A stretch of 49,721 nt of DNA. Origin: Alphaproteobacteria bacterium (GTDB lineage Bacteria > Pseudomonadota > Alphaproteobacteria > UBA11136). Position 1 is the stretch's first letter. Every line of letters starts with the position of its first letter. Location: contig JADHSZ010000010.1 of assembly GCA_016776635.1 (NCBI GenBank), forward strand, positions 1-49,721, given 5' to 3'. Below the pieces are notes generated by a model. That model made no database searches and was not told where the DNA came from. It saw only the letters and a list, made by a program, of their open reading frames with translations. This document shows, piece after piece, positions 23,899 to 33,272 of this stretch. Position numbers and translations under genes: made by a program.

Positions 23899-25224
23899 CT
23901 AGTCGTCGCCGAAGGCGCTATCGGGGCGGCCGATACTGGAATATGTGAATCCGGCGGCCTTCATCTCTCCCGGATCATAGATATTGCGCAAATCCACCAG
24001 AACCGGCTCCTGTAACAGCGACTTGACCCGCTCCAGGTCGAGCGCCCGGAACTCGTTCCATTCGGTGATAATAGCCAGCACATGGGCGTCCTTCATGGCC
24101 TCGTAGGCGTCCTTGCACCACACCACATCGTCGAGAAGCTCCTTGGCTTCCTCCATGCCTTCGGGATCGAAGGCGCGCACGGTGGCGCCCGCCACTTGCA
24201 GGGCGGGGACAATTGCGAGGCTGGGGCTGTCGCGCATATCATCGGTATTGGGCTTGAAGGTAAGACCAAGCACGGCGACGGTGCGGCCTTTCACCGAGCC
24301 GCCACAGGCAGCGATGATGCGCTCGGCCATATGCTGTTTGCGGGCGTCGTTGGAGGCCACCACATGTTCGACGATGCCCAAAGGTGTCTTGGCTTCCTGA
24401 GCGGTACGCACCAGGGCCAGTGTGTCCTTGGGAAAGCACGAACCGCCATAGCCGGGACCGGGATGCAGGAACTTGCGCCCGATACGGCCATCCAGCCCCA
24501 TCCCCCGGGCCACGTCGTGAACGTCGGCGCCCACCTTCTCGCAAAGATCGGCGATCTCGTTGATATAGGTGATCTTGGTGGCGAGAAAGGCGTTAGCGGC
24601 GTATTTGATGAGCTCCGCGGTCTCGCGCCGGGTGAACAGGATCGGCGTCTCGATCAGATAGAGCGGATTATAGAGATGACGCATGAGGTCGCGGGCGCGA
24701 TCGGTCTCGGCCCCGATCACCACCCGGTCGGGACGCATGAAATCGTTGATGGCCGAGCCCTCGCGCAAGAATTCCGGGTTCGACACCACGTCGAAATCGG
24801 CATCCTTGCGGGTATTGCGGATGATGGTCTCCACCTCGCGGCCGGTGCCCACCGGCACCGTGGATTTGGTCACCACCGCCGTATAGCCGTCCAGGGCAGC
24901 GGCAATTTCTTCGGCCGCGGCGAACACATAGGAAAGATCGGCATGGCCGTCACCACGGCGGCTCGGCGTGCCGACGGCGATGAAAACGGCATCGGCCTTG
25001 GCCACGGCCTCCTTCAAATCAGTGGTGAAGGACAGCCGCCCAGCCTCTGCGTTGGCCTGCACCATTTTCTCGAGGCCGGGCTCGTAGATGGGAATCTCGC
25101 CCTTGCGCAGGCGCTCAATCTTGTCCGCGTCCTTGTCGACGCAGACCACGTCGACGCCGAATTCCGAAAAACAGGCGCCGGAGACAAGCCCCACGTACCC
25201 GGTGCCGATCATGGCGATATGCAT
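23899..25224 (-). CDS. ugd: UDP-glucose 6-dehydrogenase
   Basis: A 441-residue NAD-dependent dehydrogenase. The N-terminal Rossmann motif is IGTGYVGLVSGACFSEFG and the catalytic cysteine motif is GPGYGGSCFPKDT (near residue 258). The C-terminal domain contains VLGLTFKPNTDDMRDSPS. It oxidises UDP-glucose to UDP-glucuronate for surface polysaccharides. AGGAAAG precedes the ATG. It lies between galU, which makes its substrate, and manB, all on the minus strand. Confidence 0.95.
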   Translation of the reverse strand: MHIAMIGTGYVGLVSGACFSEFGVDVVCVDKDADKIERLRKGEIPIYEPGLEKMVQANAEAGRLSFTTDLKEAVAKADAVFIAVGTPSRRGDGHADLSYVFAAAEEIAAALDGYTAVVTKSTVPVGTGREVETIIRNTRKDADFDVVSNPEFLREGSAINDFMRPDRVVIGAETDRARDLMRHLYNPLYLIETPILFTRRETAELIKYAANAFLATKITYINEIADLCEKVGADVHDVARGMGLDGRIGRKFLHPGPGYGGSCFPKDTLALVRTAQEAKTPLGIVEHVVASNDARKQHMAERIIAACGGSVKGRTVAVLGLTFKPNTDDMRDSPSLAIVPALQVAGATVRAFDPEGMEEAKELLDDVVWCKDAYEAMKDAHVLAIITEWNEFRALDLERVKSLLQEPVLVDLRNIYDPGEMKAAGFTYSSIGRPDSAFGDD

Positions 25225-25271
25225 GGCGTTATCTTTCCTGTCTGGACGTTACGGTCATAAGGAACGGCGGC

Positions 25272-26156
25272 CTACACGAAGGCCTTACAAAGAACGGCAA
25301 CGGCGTCCCGCAAGTCGTCGCGGTCACGGGCATAGGCCATATTGGCCCTGAGATATCCTATTTTATCGCCACAGTCGAATCGCTCGCCGCTGAAGCGCAG
25401 CCCATGAAACGGCATGTCTCCGATCATCCCGGCCAGGGCGTCGGTAAGCTGGATTTCACCGCCCGCGCCACGTTCTCCGGCCTCCAACAGTTCAAACACC
25501 CGGGGTTGTAAGATATAGCGCCCGATCACCGACAGGGTGGAAGGCGCTTGCGATGGGTCGGGCTTTTCCACCAGCCCCGCCACCGCCACCAGCGCGCCCC
25601 TCTCTCCCGTATCCTCCCCATCACCGGGATCGACGATGCCATAGCGGTTGGTGTGTTCGCGGGGCACGTCCTCCACCGCCACCAGATTGCCGCCAACCTT
25701 GCCGTAAGCCGCCACCATCTGTTGCAGACAGGGGGTTTCATCGAGAACCATATCGTCGGGAAGCAGCACCGCGAAGGGCTCGCCGCCAACCTGTTCGCGG
25801 GCGCACCACACGGCATGGCCCAGCCCCAGGGGTTCGGGCTGCAACACGCAAGTAACATGCGCGCCCAAGGCGGCCAATGCGCGTGATTCCCGCAAAAGAC
25901 CGTCCTTGCCCTTTTCCTCCAGGGCATGGTCGAGAGCCGGGGCGGGACCGAAATGGGCCTCGATGGCCTCCTTGCCCGGCGCGGTGACGAAGATGAATTC
26001 CTCGATCCCGGCGCTTGCCGCCTCTTCCACCGCCCACTGGATCAGAGGCTTGTCCACCACCGGCAGCATTTCCTTCGGGATAGCCCTGGTGGCGGGAAGA
26101 AACCGCGTGCCCAGCCCCGCCACCGGAAAAACCGCCTTACGTACCGGCTGCGTCAT
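25272..26156 (-). CDS. galU: UTP-glucose-1-phosphate uridylyltransferase
   Basis: A 294-residue nucleotidyltransferase. The signature VAGLGTRFLPATRAIPKEML follows the start, then DKPLIQWAVEEA, and later VLLPDDMVLDE and LVEKPDPSQAPS. It converts glucose-1-P and UTP to UDP-glucose. GGGGAACGG stands before the ATG. It is first in the galU-ugd-manB operon, 47 bases upstream of ugd. The 195 bases upstream hold two CATGTTTCC words and a third truncated one (26317-26357) but no clear promoter. Confidence 0.95.
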   Translation of the reverse strand: MTQPVRKAVFPVAGLGTRFLPATRAIPKEMLPVVDKPLIQWAVEEAASAGIEEFIFVTAPGKEAIEAHFGPAPALDHALEEKGKDGLLRESRALAALGAHVTCVLQPEPLGLGHAVWCAREQVGGEPFAVLLPDDMVLDETPCLQQMVAAYGKVGGNLVAVEDVPREHTNRYGIVDPGDGEDTGERGALVAVAGLVEKPDPSQAPSTLSVIGRYILQPRVFELLEAGERGAGGEIQLTDALAGMIGDMPFHGLRFSGERFDCGDKIGYLRANMAYARDRDDLRDAVAVLCKAFV

Positions 26157-26351
26157 CCGTTCCCCAGTTCAAAAACAAAAAATGCCCAAAAGCAAAAAAT
26201 CCAGCCGCCCCGTTGCCGGGAAAATCAGCCTCCGCCTCGCGGCCACCCGCTGGTTGTGCCATGGCGCGCCGAACGGATGCAAGCGCACTCGCCCGCATGG
26301 GACAGGAACCCGCCCTCATGTTTCCAAAAATCCTCATGTTTCCACCAGCCC

Positions 26352-26897
26352 TCATTTCCCCAACAGAAGGTCGCGGGCCTGGTTGATGCGGGTGGCCAGC
26401 CAGTTGGAGCCGCCCTGGTCGGGATGGGTCTTCACCATCAGCCGGTGATGGGCGTCGCGGATTTCGTCCTCGCTAGCGCCCTCGTCGAGACCCAGAATTT
26501 CCAGCGCCTCCTGGCGGGTCATATCGCCACTCTGAAACTTACCCCGGCTTCCGCCGCCACCGCTTGCTCCCCCCGCACCGCCATCCCGAAACTCCTCGTA
26601 GCTCTCCTTGGCCTGTTTCACCTGCCTCCAGATACCGTGCCAGCGCAGGGCCAGGATCGCCCATCCCGTCAGGCCGCCAAGCGCCGCGCTGAGCCGCCCC
26701 GTGGCCGCCAGGAAGGCCAGCACCCCCGCACCGATAATCAGGAACGACCGTTTGAGGATACGCGCCATCACCGCGGGATCGGCTTCGGCAAAGCCCCGCA
26801 TCAACAACAACACGCCCACCAACAGCAAGATTCCCGATATGAAATAGACCGCCACTTGGAATACGCCCTTTCCCGCCATGCCATCCAGAACCGCCAT
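26352..26897 (-). CDS. Membrane-anchored J-domain protein
   Basis: A 181-residue protein. Two hydrophobic helices (about 13-33 and 48-66) are followed by a Gly/Ser-rich linker and a C-terminal J-domain: [20 protein letters not shown], the invariant HPD in [11 protein letters not shown], and [10 protein letters not shown]. The arrangement resembles the short TIM14/DjlA-like J-proteins common in alphaproteobacteria, which recruit an Hsp70 at the inner membrane. The J-domain being C-terminal is usual for this group. It lies downstream of no obvious operon partner. Confidence 0.88.
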   Translation of the reverse strand: MAVLDGMAGKGVFQVAVYFISGILLLVGVLLLMRGFAEADPAVMARILKRSFLIIGAGVLAFLAATGRLSAALGGLTGWAILALRWHGIWRQVKQAKESYEEFRDGGAGGASGGGGSRGKFQSGDMTRQEALEILGLDEGASEDEIRDAHHRLMVKTHPDQGGSNWLATRINQARDLLLGK

Positions 26898-27023
26898 TCT
26901 AGGCCCTTAGCGGAGCGAGGTCACGGAAACCCCACAGCGGATGGAACCTCCAGTGCTCGGTCCTTGGCGTCCAACAACGAAACCCCTTACATTGGTATTT
27001 GAATATTTTTCGGACTGCATCTC

Positions 27024-27509
27024 ATGGGCACAAGCGACTATCCAAAGGACGATAACCTTCGGTTGATTCTTTCCGTGGGCCACGAGGAATGGCTGCAGGG
27101 TAAAATCGCCAAGACCAGACGCCTGATCCTTCTCTTCAGTGTGGTCCTGATCCTGGGCATCGGCTGGATGGCGGGAGTTGTAACCCATGCCACCGAGCCC
27201 CGGAATGAGGAACCGCCATGCATCTCCCTGAAGGAAGGCGGGTTGCTCAAGGAGCTTATCCGCGATGGATCTGTTCCCCCCGGGACCACGTTATGTCCGG
27301 CAGAAAATACCGCGCCTGATATTACGGGCGGAGAACGGAACTGGCAGGAGACCATTGTTGACGCAGCCCTGCTTCTTCTCACAGTGCTGGCCGTCATCAT
27401 GATCCTGTACTCGGCCATCGATATATTCCAAAGCCTTCGCAAGCTCAAAGGCTACCGGCTTTATCTTCTGGATCACCGGGAATTCATGAATAAATACAAT
27501 AGGTTGTAA
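27024..27509 (+). CDS. Unknown two-helix membrane protein
   Basis: A 161-residue protein that I do not recognise. Helix 1 at about 34-52 (LILLFSVVLILGIGWMAGVV) and helix 2 at about 113-132 (ALLLLTVLAVIMILYSAIDI) enclose a 60-residue loop with two cysteines (PPCISL and TTLCPAEN), a likely periplasmic disulfide. Both ends would be cytoplasmic. The composition is somewhat AT-richer than neighbours. It is a single gene between two minus-strand genes, and converges with the DUF3179 gene. Confidence 0.7.
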   Translation: MGTSDYPKDDNLRLILSVGHEEWLQGKIAKTRRLILLFSVVLILGIGWMAGVVTHATEPRNEEPPCISLKEGGLLKELIRDGSVPPGTTLCPAENTAPDITGGERNWQETIVDAALLLLTVLAVIMILYSAIDIFQSLRKLKGYRLYLLDHREFMNKYNRL

Positions 27510-27547
27510 GGCATCTGTCGGAAATCTCTTGGCCAGTCCCGGGCCGC

Positions 27548-28642
27548 TTATTCCAGATGCATCACGCCTTCGGGATAAAAAGCGGTAAAGGCGAAGGCGA
27601 AGCTCACGTCATAGACGGCGTCCTCCAACCCCTCCTCGGTGCGGCGCTGCACCGTCACGTTGCCCACGTCGCGGCCGCGCGCAATGCGGGCATCATCCAG
27701 GGCCGAGTTCTGGCCCGGAGTCCAGGTGAAAACCAGATCGTCCACGCTCAAAGAACCATGTTGGCGCAGCAAGTCGAGACTCCAGGCCTCGTCTCCCACC
27801 ACCACCACCCGGGCCAGCGGCGCGATGCCCTCGGGAGTCTTTCCGGAATAGAGAAAAGGCCGTCCGCTGTCATAACCGGCATAGGGGTTGCGCCCGTAGG
27901 AACGCATGGCCGGGTTTCCCGGCACCAGCACCCGTCCCTCTTTTTTCGCCTCCGCCGCGCGCTGGCGGAAACGATCGAATGATTCAACGCGCGAGGGCAG
28001 CATGGTGAGTTCCGCACCGGTGAGTTCGCCGACAATGGCCACGCCGAGAAACTGCTGCCACCAGCTTTCGCTCTGACGGTCGTACATCACCATGTCGGAA
28101 CGGCGGAGCTTTCCCGTAGTGCCGAAATCAAGCACCCACTCGCGGCCCGCGAAAGACAGGCGGCGGTCGAAAACGATGGAGGAATTGCACAAGGGGCAAA
28201 AGGTCACGGCCACGGGCACGCCGCCCACCGTGTCGTTAACGATCTCGTGCCAGACCAGCACGCTTAAGGGATAGGCCCGCATTTCGCCGTTCAGCTCCAA
28301 GCTGATGACAGGCTCGTCACGTCCCAGACCCCGGGCCTTGTCCATGGCGATAAAATGGGGGCGGTCGATAGCGGGAATGCCGTCCTTGGGCGGCCCGCCG
28401 GAGAAAATTTCCGACAATTCCACGGAATGCTTCGAGAAATCGGTGCGCGGCCATTCCCGCGGCCATTCCCCGGCCCATACACGCGCCTGTTCACTTGCCT
28501 GCCCGCCGCCCCGGTTCGCAGCTCCGGCCTCCGGAAATCCCGACTCCAGAAACCCCTCTTCCAGAAAAACAATCGCCAGCATCGCCACGGCGGCAACCGC
28601 CACCACCGGCATGAAAAGACGGGAAAAGGAACAGGAAACCAT
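27548..28642 (-). CDS. DUF3179-domain protein
   Basis: A 364-residue protein with an N-terminal membrane helix (MPVVAVAAVAMLAIVFLEEG, 11-30) and a DUF3179 domain covering most of the remainder. Recognised from IPAIDRPHFIAMDKARGLG, VSLELNGEMRAYPLSVLVWH, TFCPLCNSSIVFDRRL with its Cys pair, and WWQQFLGVAIVGELTG. The domain is exported or periplasmic and its biochemistry is unknown. The Cys-x-x-Cys pair could bind metal or form a disulfide. Confidence 0.87.
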   Translation of the reverse strand: MVSCSFSRLFMPVVAVAAVAMLAIVFLEEGFLESGFPEAGAANRGGGQASEQARVWAGEWPREWPRTDFSKHSVELSEIFSGGPPKDGIPAIDRPHFIAMDKARGLGRDEPVISLELNGEMRAYPLSVLVWHEIVNDTVGGVPVAVTFCPLCNSSIVFDRRLSFAGREWVLDFGTTGKLRRSDMVMYDRQSESWWQQFLGVAIVGELTGAELTMLPSRVESFDRFRQRAAEAKKEGRVLVPGNPAMRSYGRNPYAGYDSGRPFLYSGKTPEGIAPLARVVVVGDEAWSLDLLRQHGSLSVDDLVFTWTPGQNSALDDARIARGRDVGNVTVQRRTEEGLEDAVYDVSFAFAFTAFYPEGVMHLE

Positions 28643-28722
28643 GCCGCCATCATGGCCGGCGACCCAAACACAGGCAAATCACATGAAGGTGAGGACAGAG
28701 CGGGTCAGCCCACTCTAAACGC

Positions 28723-28754
28723 AAAAAAAACCCGTCCCCCGCCACGACGGCGGG
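28723..28754 (-). terminator. Intrinsic terminator for the DUF1097 gene
   Basis: On the minus strand CCCGCC-GTCGT-GGCGGG (stem arms 28749-28754 and 28738-28743) is followed, after GGACGGG, by eight T (28723-28730). It lies 84 bases beyond the DUF1097 stop. Confidence 0.7.
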
Positions 28755-28837
28755 AAACGAGGTCTTTTTAACGAACTTCCGTGCCCTTGTCCCGGGGTGC
28801 GGGATGCCCCCCGGGATAAGAACCGGTCAGGCGAACG

Positions 28838-29341
28838 TCAGCTGCCGCCCAACATGCCGGCGAGGCGGCTCGAAAGAGCCCCGAAGACCGCGCCGATAAC
28901 CATCGAGACCGAGATCAGCACCAGCGGATTATCAAAGCTAGCAGCCGATACCGACATCGCATTGAGCGCATTGGCGTGCAACATATAGGCAAACGACGCC
29001 GCGTAGCCGACGACGGCGCCTGGAATATTTGCCAAGGCCTCAACCTGCGAAGCATAGACAAGAATGAACACCGTCACACCGACCCAGATGGGTGCCGTGA
29101 AGGCGCCAACGTCCACGTTGATGATGAGCATGGCCGCGACCCAGGCACAAACCGCGCCGAAGATATTGCCGACAATAGTGGCCTTGAGAGCATCGGCGTT
29201 GCCACCGCTATAAAAATAACCGGCCCAAGCGAGAAAGGCCGCCCAGATCAACATAATCCCCGACAACGGCCCGAGGGCCAGCCAGGTCGCAACGGCACCA
29301 AGACCGCCAATACTGACTGACAAGGCGAGAAGACTAGACAT
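28838..29341 (-). CDS. DUF1097 family inner-membrane protein
   Basis: A 167-residue multi-helix protein with about five hydrophobic segments, beginning LSVSIGGLGAVATWLALGP and including GNIFGAVCAWVAAMLI and VSMVIGAVFGALSSRL. The Gly/Ala-rich helices match the DUF1097 (YcdZ-like) family, whose function is unknown. GGGGGGGT precedes the ATG. Promoter hexamers are found at 29504-29532. It is a single-gene transcript bounded by a terminator. Confidence 0.8.
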   Translation of the reverse strand: MSSLLALSVSIGGLGAVATWLALGPLSGIMLIWAAFLAWAGYFYSGGNADALKATIVGNIFGAVCAWVAAMLIINVDVGAFTAPIWVGVTVFILVYASQVEALANIPGAVVGYAASFAYMLHANALNAMSVSAASFDNPLVLISVSMVIGAVFGALSSRLAGMLGGS

Positions 29342-29503
29342 AGTGATACCCCCCCTATGGGTACAGTGGATAATAAAACGCGAAAAAGCTGAAGTAATTA
29401 TCCGCCGCAGGGCACACGGGCAAACGTTGCCCCTGCTCCTCAGGGCGGCAACCCCACCTTCTCCCTACCTCTGTATAGATACCTATATTGGTAGGGTAAA
29501 AAT

Positions 29504-29532
29504 TTTATGGCACTATATATTGTAATTGTCAA
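29504..29532 (-). promoter_or_regulatory. Sigma-70 promoter for the DUF1097 gene
   Basis: On the minus strand, a perfect TTGACA (29527-29532) and CATAAA (29504-29509) are 17 bases apart in an AT-rich island. The leader to the start codon would be about 155 bases. The other half of this gap (29533-29826) shows no gene and nothing recognisable. Confidence 0.55.
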
Positions 29533-29826
29533 TGGACAAAGGTCAGGCCCCGTTCCCGGCGCGGCCTCTATTCAAATCAACGGGTCTCTAAATAATTCGG
29601 GTAATACTATTACTTTATCCCGTATCTACTTGGAATCGTTGGTCTGAACGCAAAATCCCCGGCCATACGACTCCCCGCAACATGTCTATTCAGTATTTTA
29701 TCTGTTCCTTTTACGCCCCCCCGGCGTAAGAAATTTTCGAACCATACGCCCCCGTCTTATGGCCCCCGCCGGGGAAAAGGGGGAGGCAGCCTTGAAAAGC
29801 CCTCCCCATATACGCATGATCGCCCC

Positions 29827-31107
29827 ATGAGCCCTCCCCCAACCGCCCAGATGCAAGACCAGACCCCCGGTCAGACCCATGACCCGGCCAAAGCCCGGCC
29901 CAAGCTCCTCTATCTCGTCACCGAAGACTGGTATTTCTGCTCCCACCGCATCGCTCACGCCCGCGCCGCCCGCGAGGCCGGATTCGAGGTGGTGGTGGCG
30001 GCTCATGTGAATGAGGACACCGCTCCCGCCGGGCAAATTAGCGCCGCGGCCGAGCAAATTAGCGCCGCGGCCGCGCAGATAAGAGCCGAAGGCTTCCGCC
30101 TGGTACCGCTCGCCCTCCACCGCCGCAGCCGCAACCCCCTGCGCGAGCTGGCCAGCATCGCCGAACTGGTGCGCCTCTACGCCCGCGAGCGCCCCGCCAT
30201 CACCCAGCACGTGGCCCTGAAACCAGCCCTATACGGCTCCATCGCCGCCCGCCTCACGGGGGTTCCCGCTTACGTCAATTCCATCGCCGGGCTGGGTTAT
30301 GTATTCATCTCCCGCGACTTCCTGGCGTGCCTGCTGCGGCCCTTCATCCGGTTCGCCCTGCGTCTCTTGCTCAATCACGAACGCGGCCATGTGATCGTCC
30401 AGAACCCCGATGACAGAGAGATGCTGGAGAGCGCCGGCATCGCCCGCCGCGGACATATCAGCCTGATCCCCGGCTCGGGTGTGGATACGGACGCCTTCGC
30501 CCCCTCGCCGCCACCCACGGACAAGAACCTGCCCAGCGACGGGGGCTCGCCACCGCTGGCGGTTCTGGCCTCGCGCATGTTGTGGGACAAGGGCGTGGGC
30601 GAGCTGGTGGCCGCCGCGCGACTCCTCAAACAACAGGGCGTGGCGCTACGGGTGGTGCTGGTGGGCGAAGGCGACCCCGCCAACCCGGCCAGCATCCCGC
30701 GCGAAACCCTGGAGGAATGGCAACGCGAGGGCGCCGTGGAATGGTGGGGACATCGGGAAGACATGGCGGATATCCTGAAAACCGCCCATATGGCGGTGCT
30801 GCCTTCCTACCGCGAGGGCCTGCCCCTGAGCCTGCTCGAGGCCGCCTCCTGCGCCCTGCCGCTGATCGCCAGCGACGTACCCGGCTGCCGCGAGATCGTA
30901 CGCCACCAAGAAAGCGGCCTGCTGGTGCCCGCCCGCGACGCCGAAGCGCTGGCCACGGCCCTTGCCCGGCTTGCGCAAGACCCCCATATGCGGGAGAAGA
31001 TGGGGGGCGAGGCCCGCCGGATGGTGGAGGAACATTTCGCGCAACCTCTCATCACCGCCCGGACCGTGGCCCTCTATAAAGACCTCGTGACACGCGCCCC
31101 GTCCTGA
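29827..31107 (+). CDS. Family 4 glycosyltransferase (GT-B fold)
   Basis: A 426-residue cytoplasmic glycosyltransferase. The N-domain opens LLYLVTEDWYFCSHRIAHA, close to WbnK/WcaI-type transferases that begin with the EDWYF motif; the C-domain shows SRMLWDKGVGELVAAARLL, VLPSYREGLPLSLLEAASC and SDVPGCREIV. The E-x7-E is YREGLPLSLLE. Near residue 70 a 21-base tandem duplication (30034-30054 and 30055-30075) repeats QISAAAE/QISAAAA. Donor is not known. The start at 29827 is uncertain; ATG at 29851 is in frame. hemN follows 15 bases later. Confidence 0.88.
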   Translation: MSPPPTAQMQDQTPGQTHDPAKARPKLLYLVTEDWYFCSHRIAHARAAREAGFEVVVAAHVNEDTAPAGQISAAAEQISAAAAQIRAEGFRLVPLALHRRSRNPLRELASIAELVRLYARERPAITQHVALKPALYGSIAARLTGVPAYVNSIAGLGYVFISRDFLACLLRPFIRFALRLLLNHERGHVIVQNPDDREMLESAGIARRGHISLIPGSGVDTDAFAPSPPPTDKNLPSDGGSPPLAVLASRMLWDKGVGELVAAARLLKQQGVALRVVLVGEGDPANPASIPRETLEEWQREGAVEWWGHREDMADILKTAHMAVLPSYREGLPLSLLEAASCALPLIASDVPGCREIVRHQESGLLVPARDAEALATALARLAQDPHMREKMGGEARRMVEEHFAQPLITARTVALYKDLVTRAPS

Positions 31108-31122
31108 CCACCGGAAAGCCCC

Positions 31123-32475
31123 ATGCTCTCACCCGAAATCCTCGCCAAATACGACCAGCCGGTACCGCGCTATACCAGCTATCCCACCGCGCCCCACTTC
31201 ACCGAGGACGTGGACGCCGCGACCCATGCCCGCTGGCTCGCGGAAATTCCCAGCAGTGAGTCCCTGTCTCTCTACATACATATCCCCTTCTGCGACACCA
31301 TGTGCTGGTTCTGCGGCTGTCACACCAAGATCGTCAACCGCTATGAACCCATCACCACCTATCTCGACCATATGACGGTTGAGGTGGAACGGGTGGCCGA
31401 GACATTGGGAAAACGCCATCGCGCCTCCCATGTGCATTGGGGCGGCGGCACCCCCACCAGCCTCGCTCCCGCCGATATCCTGCGCCTGTCCGGCTCCCTG
31501 CACGCTCATTTCGATTTCGACGAAAAGAGCGAATTCGCCGTCGAGATCGACCCCCGCGGCGTCGGCGACGACACCATCGCCGCCTTGGGAAAGGCCGGCG
31601 TGACCAGGGCCAGCCTCGGCGTCCAGGATTTCAGCCCCAAGGTGCAACAGGCCGTCAACCGTATCCAGCCCTTCGACGAGACCAAGCGGGTGATCGACGG
31701 ACTGCGCGGTGTGGGCATCGCCGAGATCAACGTGGACCTCATGTACGGCCTGCCCCACCAGGGCACCGACGAGGTGCTGGCCACGGCGGAGAAGGTTCTG
31801 CAACTGGAACCCGCGCGCCTCGCCCTGTTCGGCTACGCCCATGTGCCGTGGATGAAGGTCCACCAGAAGATGATCGACGAGGACGCCCTGCCCGGCACCG
31901 AAGACCGCTGGAAACAGGCCGGTGCCGCGAGAACGTTTCTCGAAGACCACGGTTTCGTCACCATCGGCCTCGACCATTTCGCCCGCGACGACGACCCCAT
32001 GGCGGTGGCGCTGAAGGCGGGAACCCTGCACCGCAATTTCCAGGGCTATACCACCGACCGCGCGGACACCTTGGTCGGTTTCGGCGCGTCGAGCATTTCC
32101 TCGCTGCCCCAAGGCTATGTCCAGAACTTCCCCCAGCTCAATCTCTACCGCCGCGCCCTCGACGAGGGCCGGTTGCCCACCGCGCGCGGCGTCGAGCTGA
32201 GCGGGGACGACCGGTTACGGCGGGCGCTGATCGAACGCCTCATGTGCGATCTTGAAATTGACCTCGGCGAGATCTGCGGCGAGCACGGGATGACCCCGGA
32301 CGTTCTTGCCGGTGCCAGGCCCAAACTGGAAAAACTGGCCGCCGACGGGCTCATCGAACTCGACGGCGACCACCTCACCGTCACTCCCGACGGCCGCCTG
32401 CTGGTACGCTGTGTCGGCGCCGCCTTCGACGCCTATTTCGAGGTGGCGGAAGGAAAACACTCCAAGGCTGTGTGA
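31123..32475 (+). CDS. hemN: Oxygen-independent coproporphyrinogen III oxidase
   Basis: A 450-residue radical SAM enzyme. IPFCDTMCWFCGCHTK (near 54-69) carries CX3CX2C plus the extra cysteine of true HemN; the N-terminal tripwire VPRYTSYPTAPHF and HWGGGTPTSL are also diagnostic, as is EIDPRG. It decarboxylates coproporphyrinogen III to protoporphyrinogen IX without oxygen. The length agrees with HemN rather than the shorter HemW. GGAAAG is the ribosome-binding site. It lies in the same direction as the glycosyltransferase but probably belongs functionally with the downstream low-oxygen genes. Confidence 0.95.
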   Translation: MLSPEILAKYDQPVPRYTSYPTAPHFTEDVDAATHARWLAEIPSSESLSLYIHIPFCDTMCWFCGCHTKIVNRYEPITTYLDHMTVEVERVAETLGKRHRASHVHWGGGTPTSLAPADILRLSGSLHAHFDFDEKSEFAVEIDPRGVGDDTIAALGKAGVTRASLGVQDFSPKVQQAVNRIQPFDETKRVIDGLRGVGIAEINVDLMYGLPHQGTDEVLATAEKVLQLEPARLALFGYAHVPWMKVHQKMIDEDALPGTEDRWKQAGAARTFLEDHGFVTIGLDHFARDDDPMAVALKAGTLHRNFQGYTTDRADTLVGFGASSISSLPQGYVQNFPQLNLYRRALDEGRLPTARGVELSGDDRLRRALIERLMCDLEIDLGEICGEHGMTPDVLAGARPKLEKLAADGLIELDGDHLTVTPDGRLLVRCVGAAFDAYFEVAEGKHSKAV

Positions 32476-32503
32476 GGGGCGGCGGCGTAATCCGCTCCCG
32501 TCT

Positions 32504-32848
32504 TTATGGCTCCTTACAGAGATCGAGTCCGAGCCCGATAATGGGGGCGAGGCTCATTTTATTGCTGCTGCCGTGAGGCTTGGCCCGCAGGATGGAATCG
32601 GCGGGGGGAAAATGTTTAACCGGCTGCCTCACTCTGTTCACGGCATAGGCGGTCCCCGCCACCTCGAACACCACCTGGCCCGGCGGGATACAGCGCAACA
32701 GGCCGTGATCCACGGTGAACGGCCATTTGTCACCGAAGTCCTGCTTCGAGATTTCCTTCTTGTCCACGCTCTCCGAACAAGCCGCCGCCAACAGAAACAT
32801 CCCCGCCGCGGCAAAACGCGCGGTTCTTCCCTTGGGTATTTCAGCCAT
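32504..32848 (-). CDS. DUF2511 (YebY-like) lipoprotein
   Basis: A 114-residue protein. A signal sequence ends with LLAAAC, a lipobox (Cys24). The mature part contains ISKQDFGDKWPFTVDHGLLRC and MSLAPIIGLGLDLC, matching the DUF2511/YebY layout, which has no established role. The Cys pair probably forms a disulfide. GGGAGGAAG precedes ATG at 32848; the longer upstream reading is a shadow. It is transcribed against hemN and against the DUF2249 gene. Confidence 0.8.
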   Translation of the reverse strand: MAEIPKGRTARFAAAGMFLLAAACSESVDKKEISKQDFGDKWPFTVDHGLLRCIPPGQVVFEVAGTAYAVNRVRQPVKHFPPADSILRAKPHGSSNKMSLAPIIGLGLDLCKEP

Positions 32849-32954
32849 AACTTCCTCCCTTGGATGAAACCATACCCCGCCATCATCCCCCCCGTCACCC
32901 TTGACTCCGCGCCCCCTTGATTCTACCTCCAACCGGAAACGCGAAAGTGGAACC

Positions 32955-33272
32955 TTGCCCGAAACGACGAAACACAAACCCGTGGCCGGCGATGTCCCCG
33001 TCCTCTGGGAGGCGGGAGCTCCCTGCCTCGACCTGCGCGACATCCACACCCCGCCCAAGCCCCTGGTGGCCATCCTCGAGCTCATCGAGCGCGCCGAGTG
33101 CGGCGATACGGTGCGCGTCCTGATGGCCCGCGATCCCGTGAACCTGTATCCCGAACTGGTGGAGCGCGGCTGGTCCTGGACCAAGGAGCCCGCCGCCGGT
33201 GATGATGGCGGCCTGCGCCTGACCCTCACCCGGACACAACCCCTCCCAGAGTCCTCGGAATCCGGGTCATGA
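32955..33272 (+). CDS. DUF2249-domain protein
   Basis: About 105 residues. The DUF2249 core is plain: PCLDLRDIHTPPKPLVAILEL, then GDTVRVLMARDPVNLYPELVERGWSW. The family is SirA/TusA-like in fold and is commonly found with hemerythrin and nitric-oxide-linked genes. No ATG is available; a TTG at 32955 is taken as start, with the core starting about 30 codons later, so the true start may differ. The stop overlaps the next ATG as ATGA. Confidence 0.75.
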   Translation: MPETTKHKPVAGDVPVLWEAGAPCLDLRDIHTPPKPLVAILELIERAECGDTVRVLMARDPVNLYPELVERGWSWTKEPAAGDDGGLRLTLTRTQPLPESSESGS

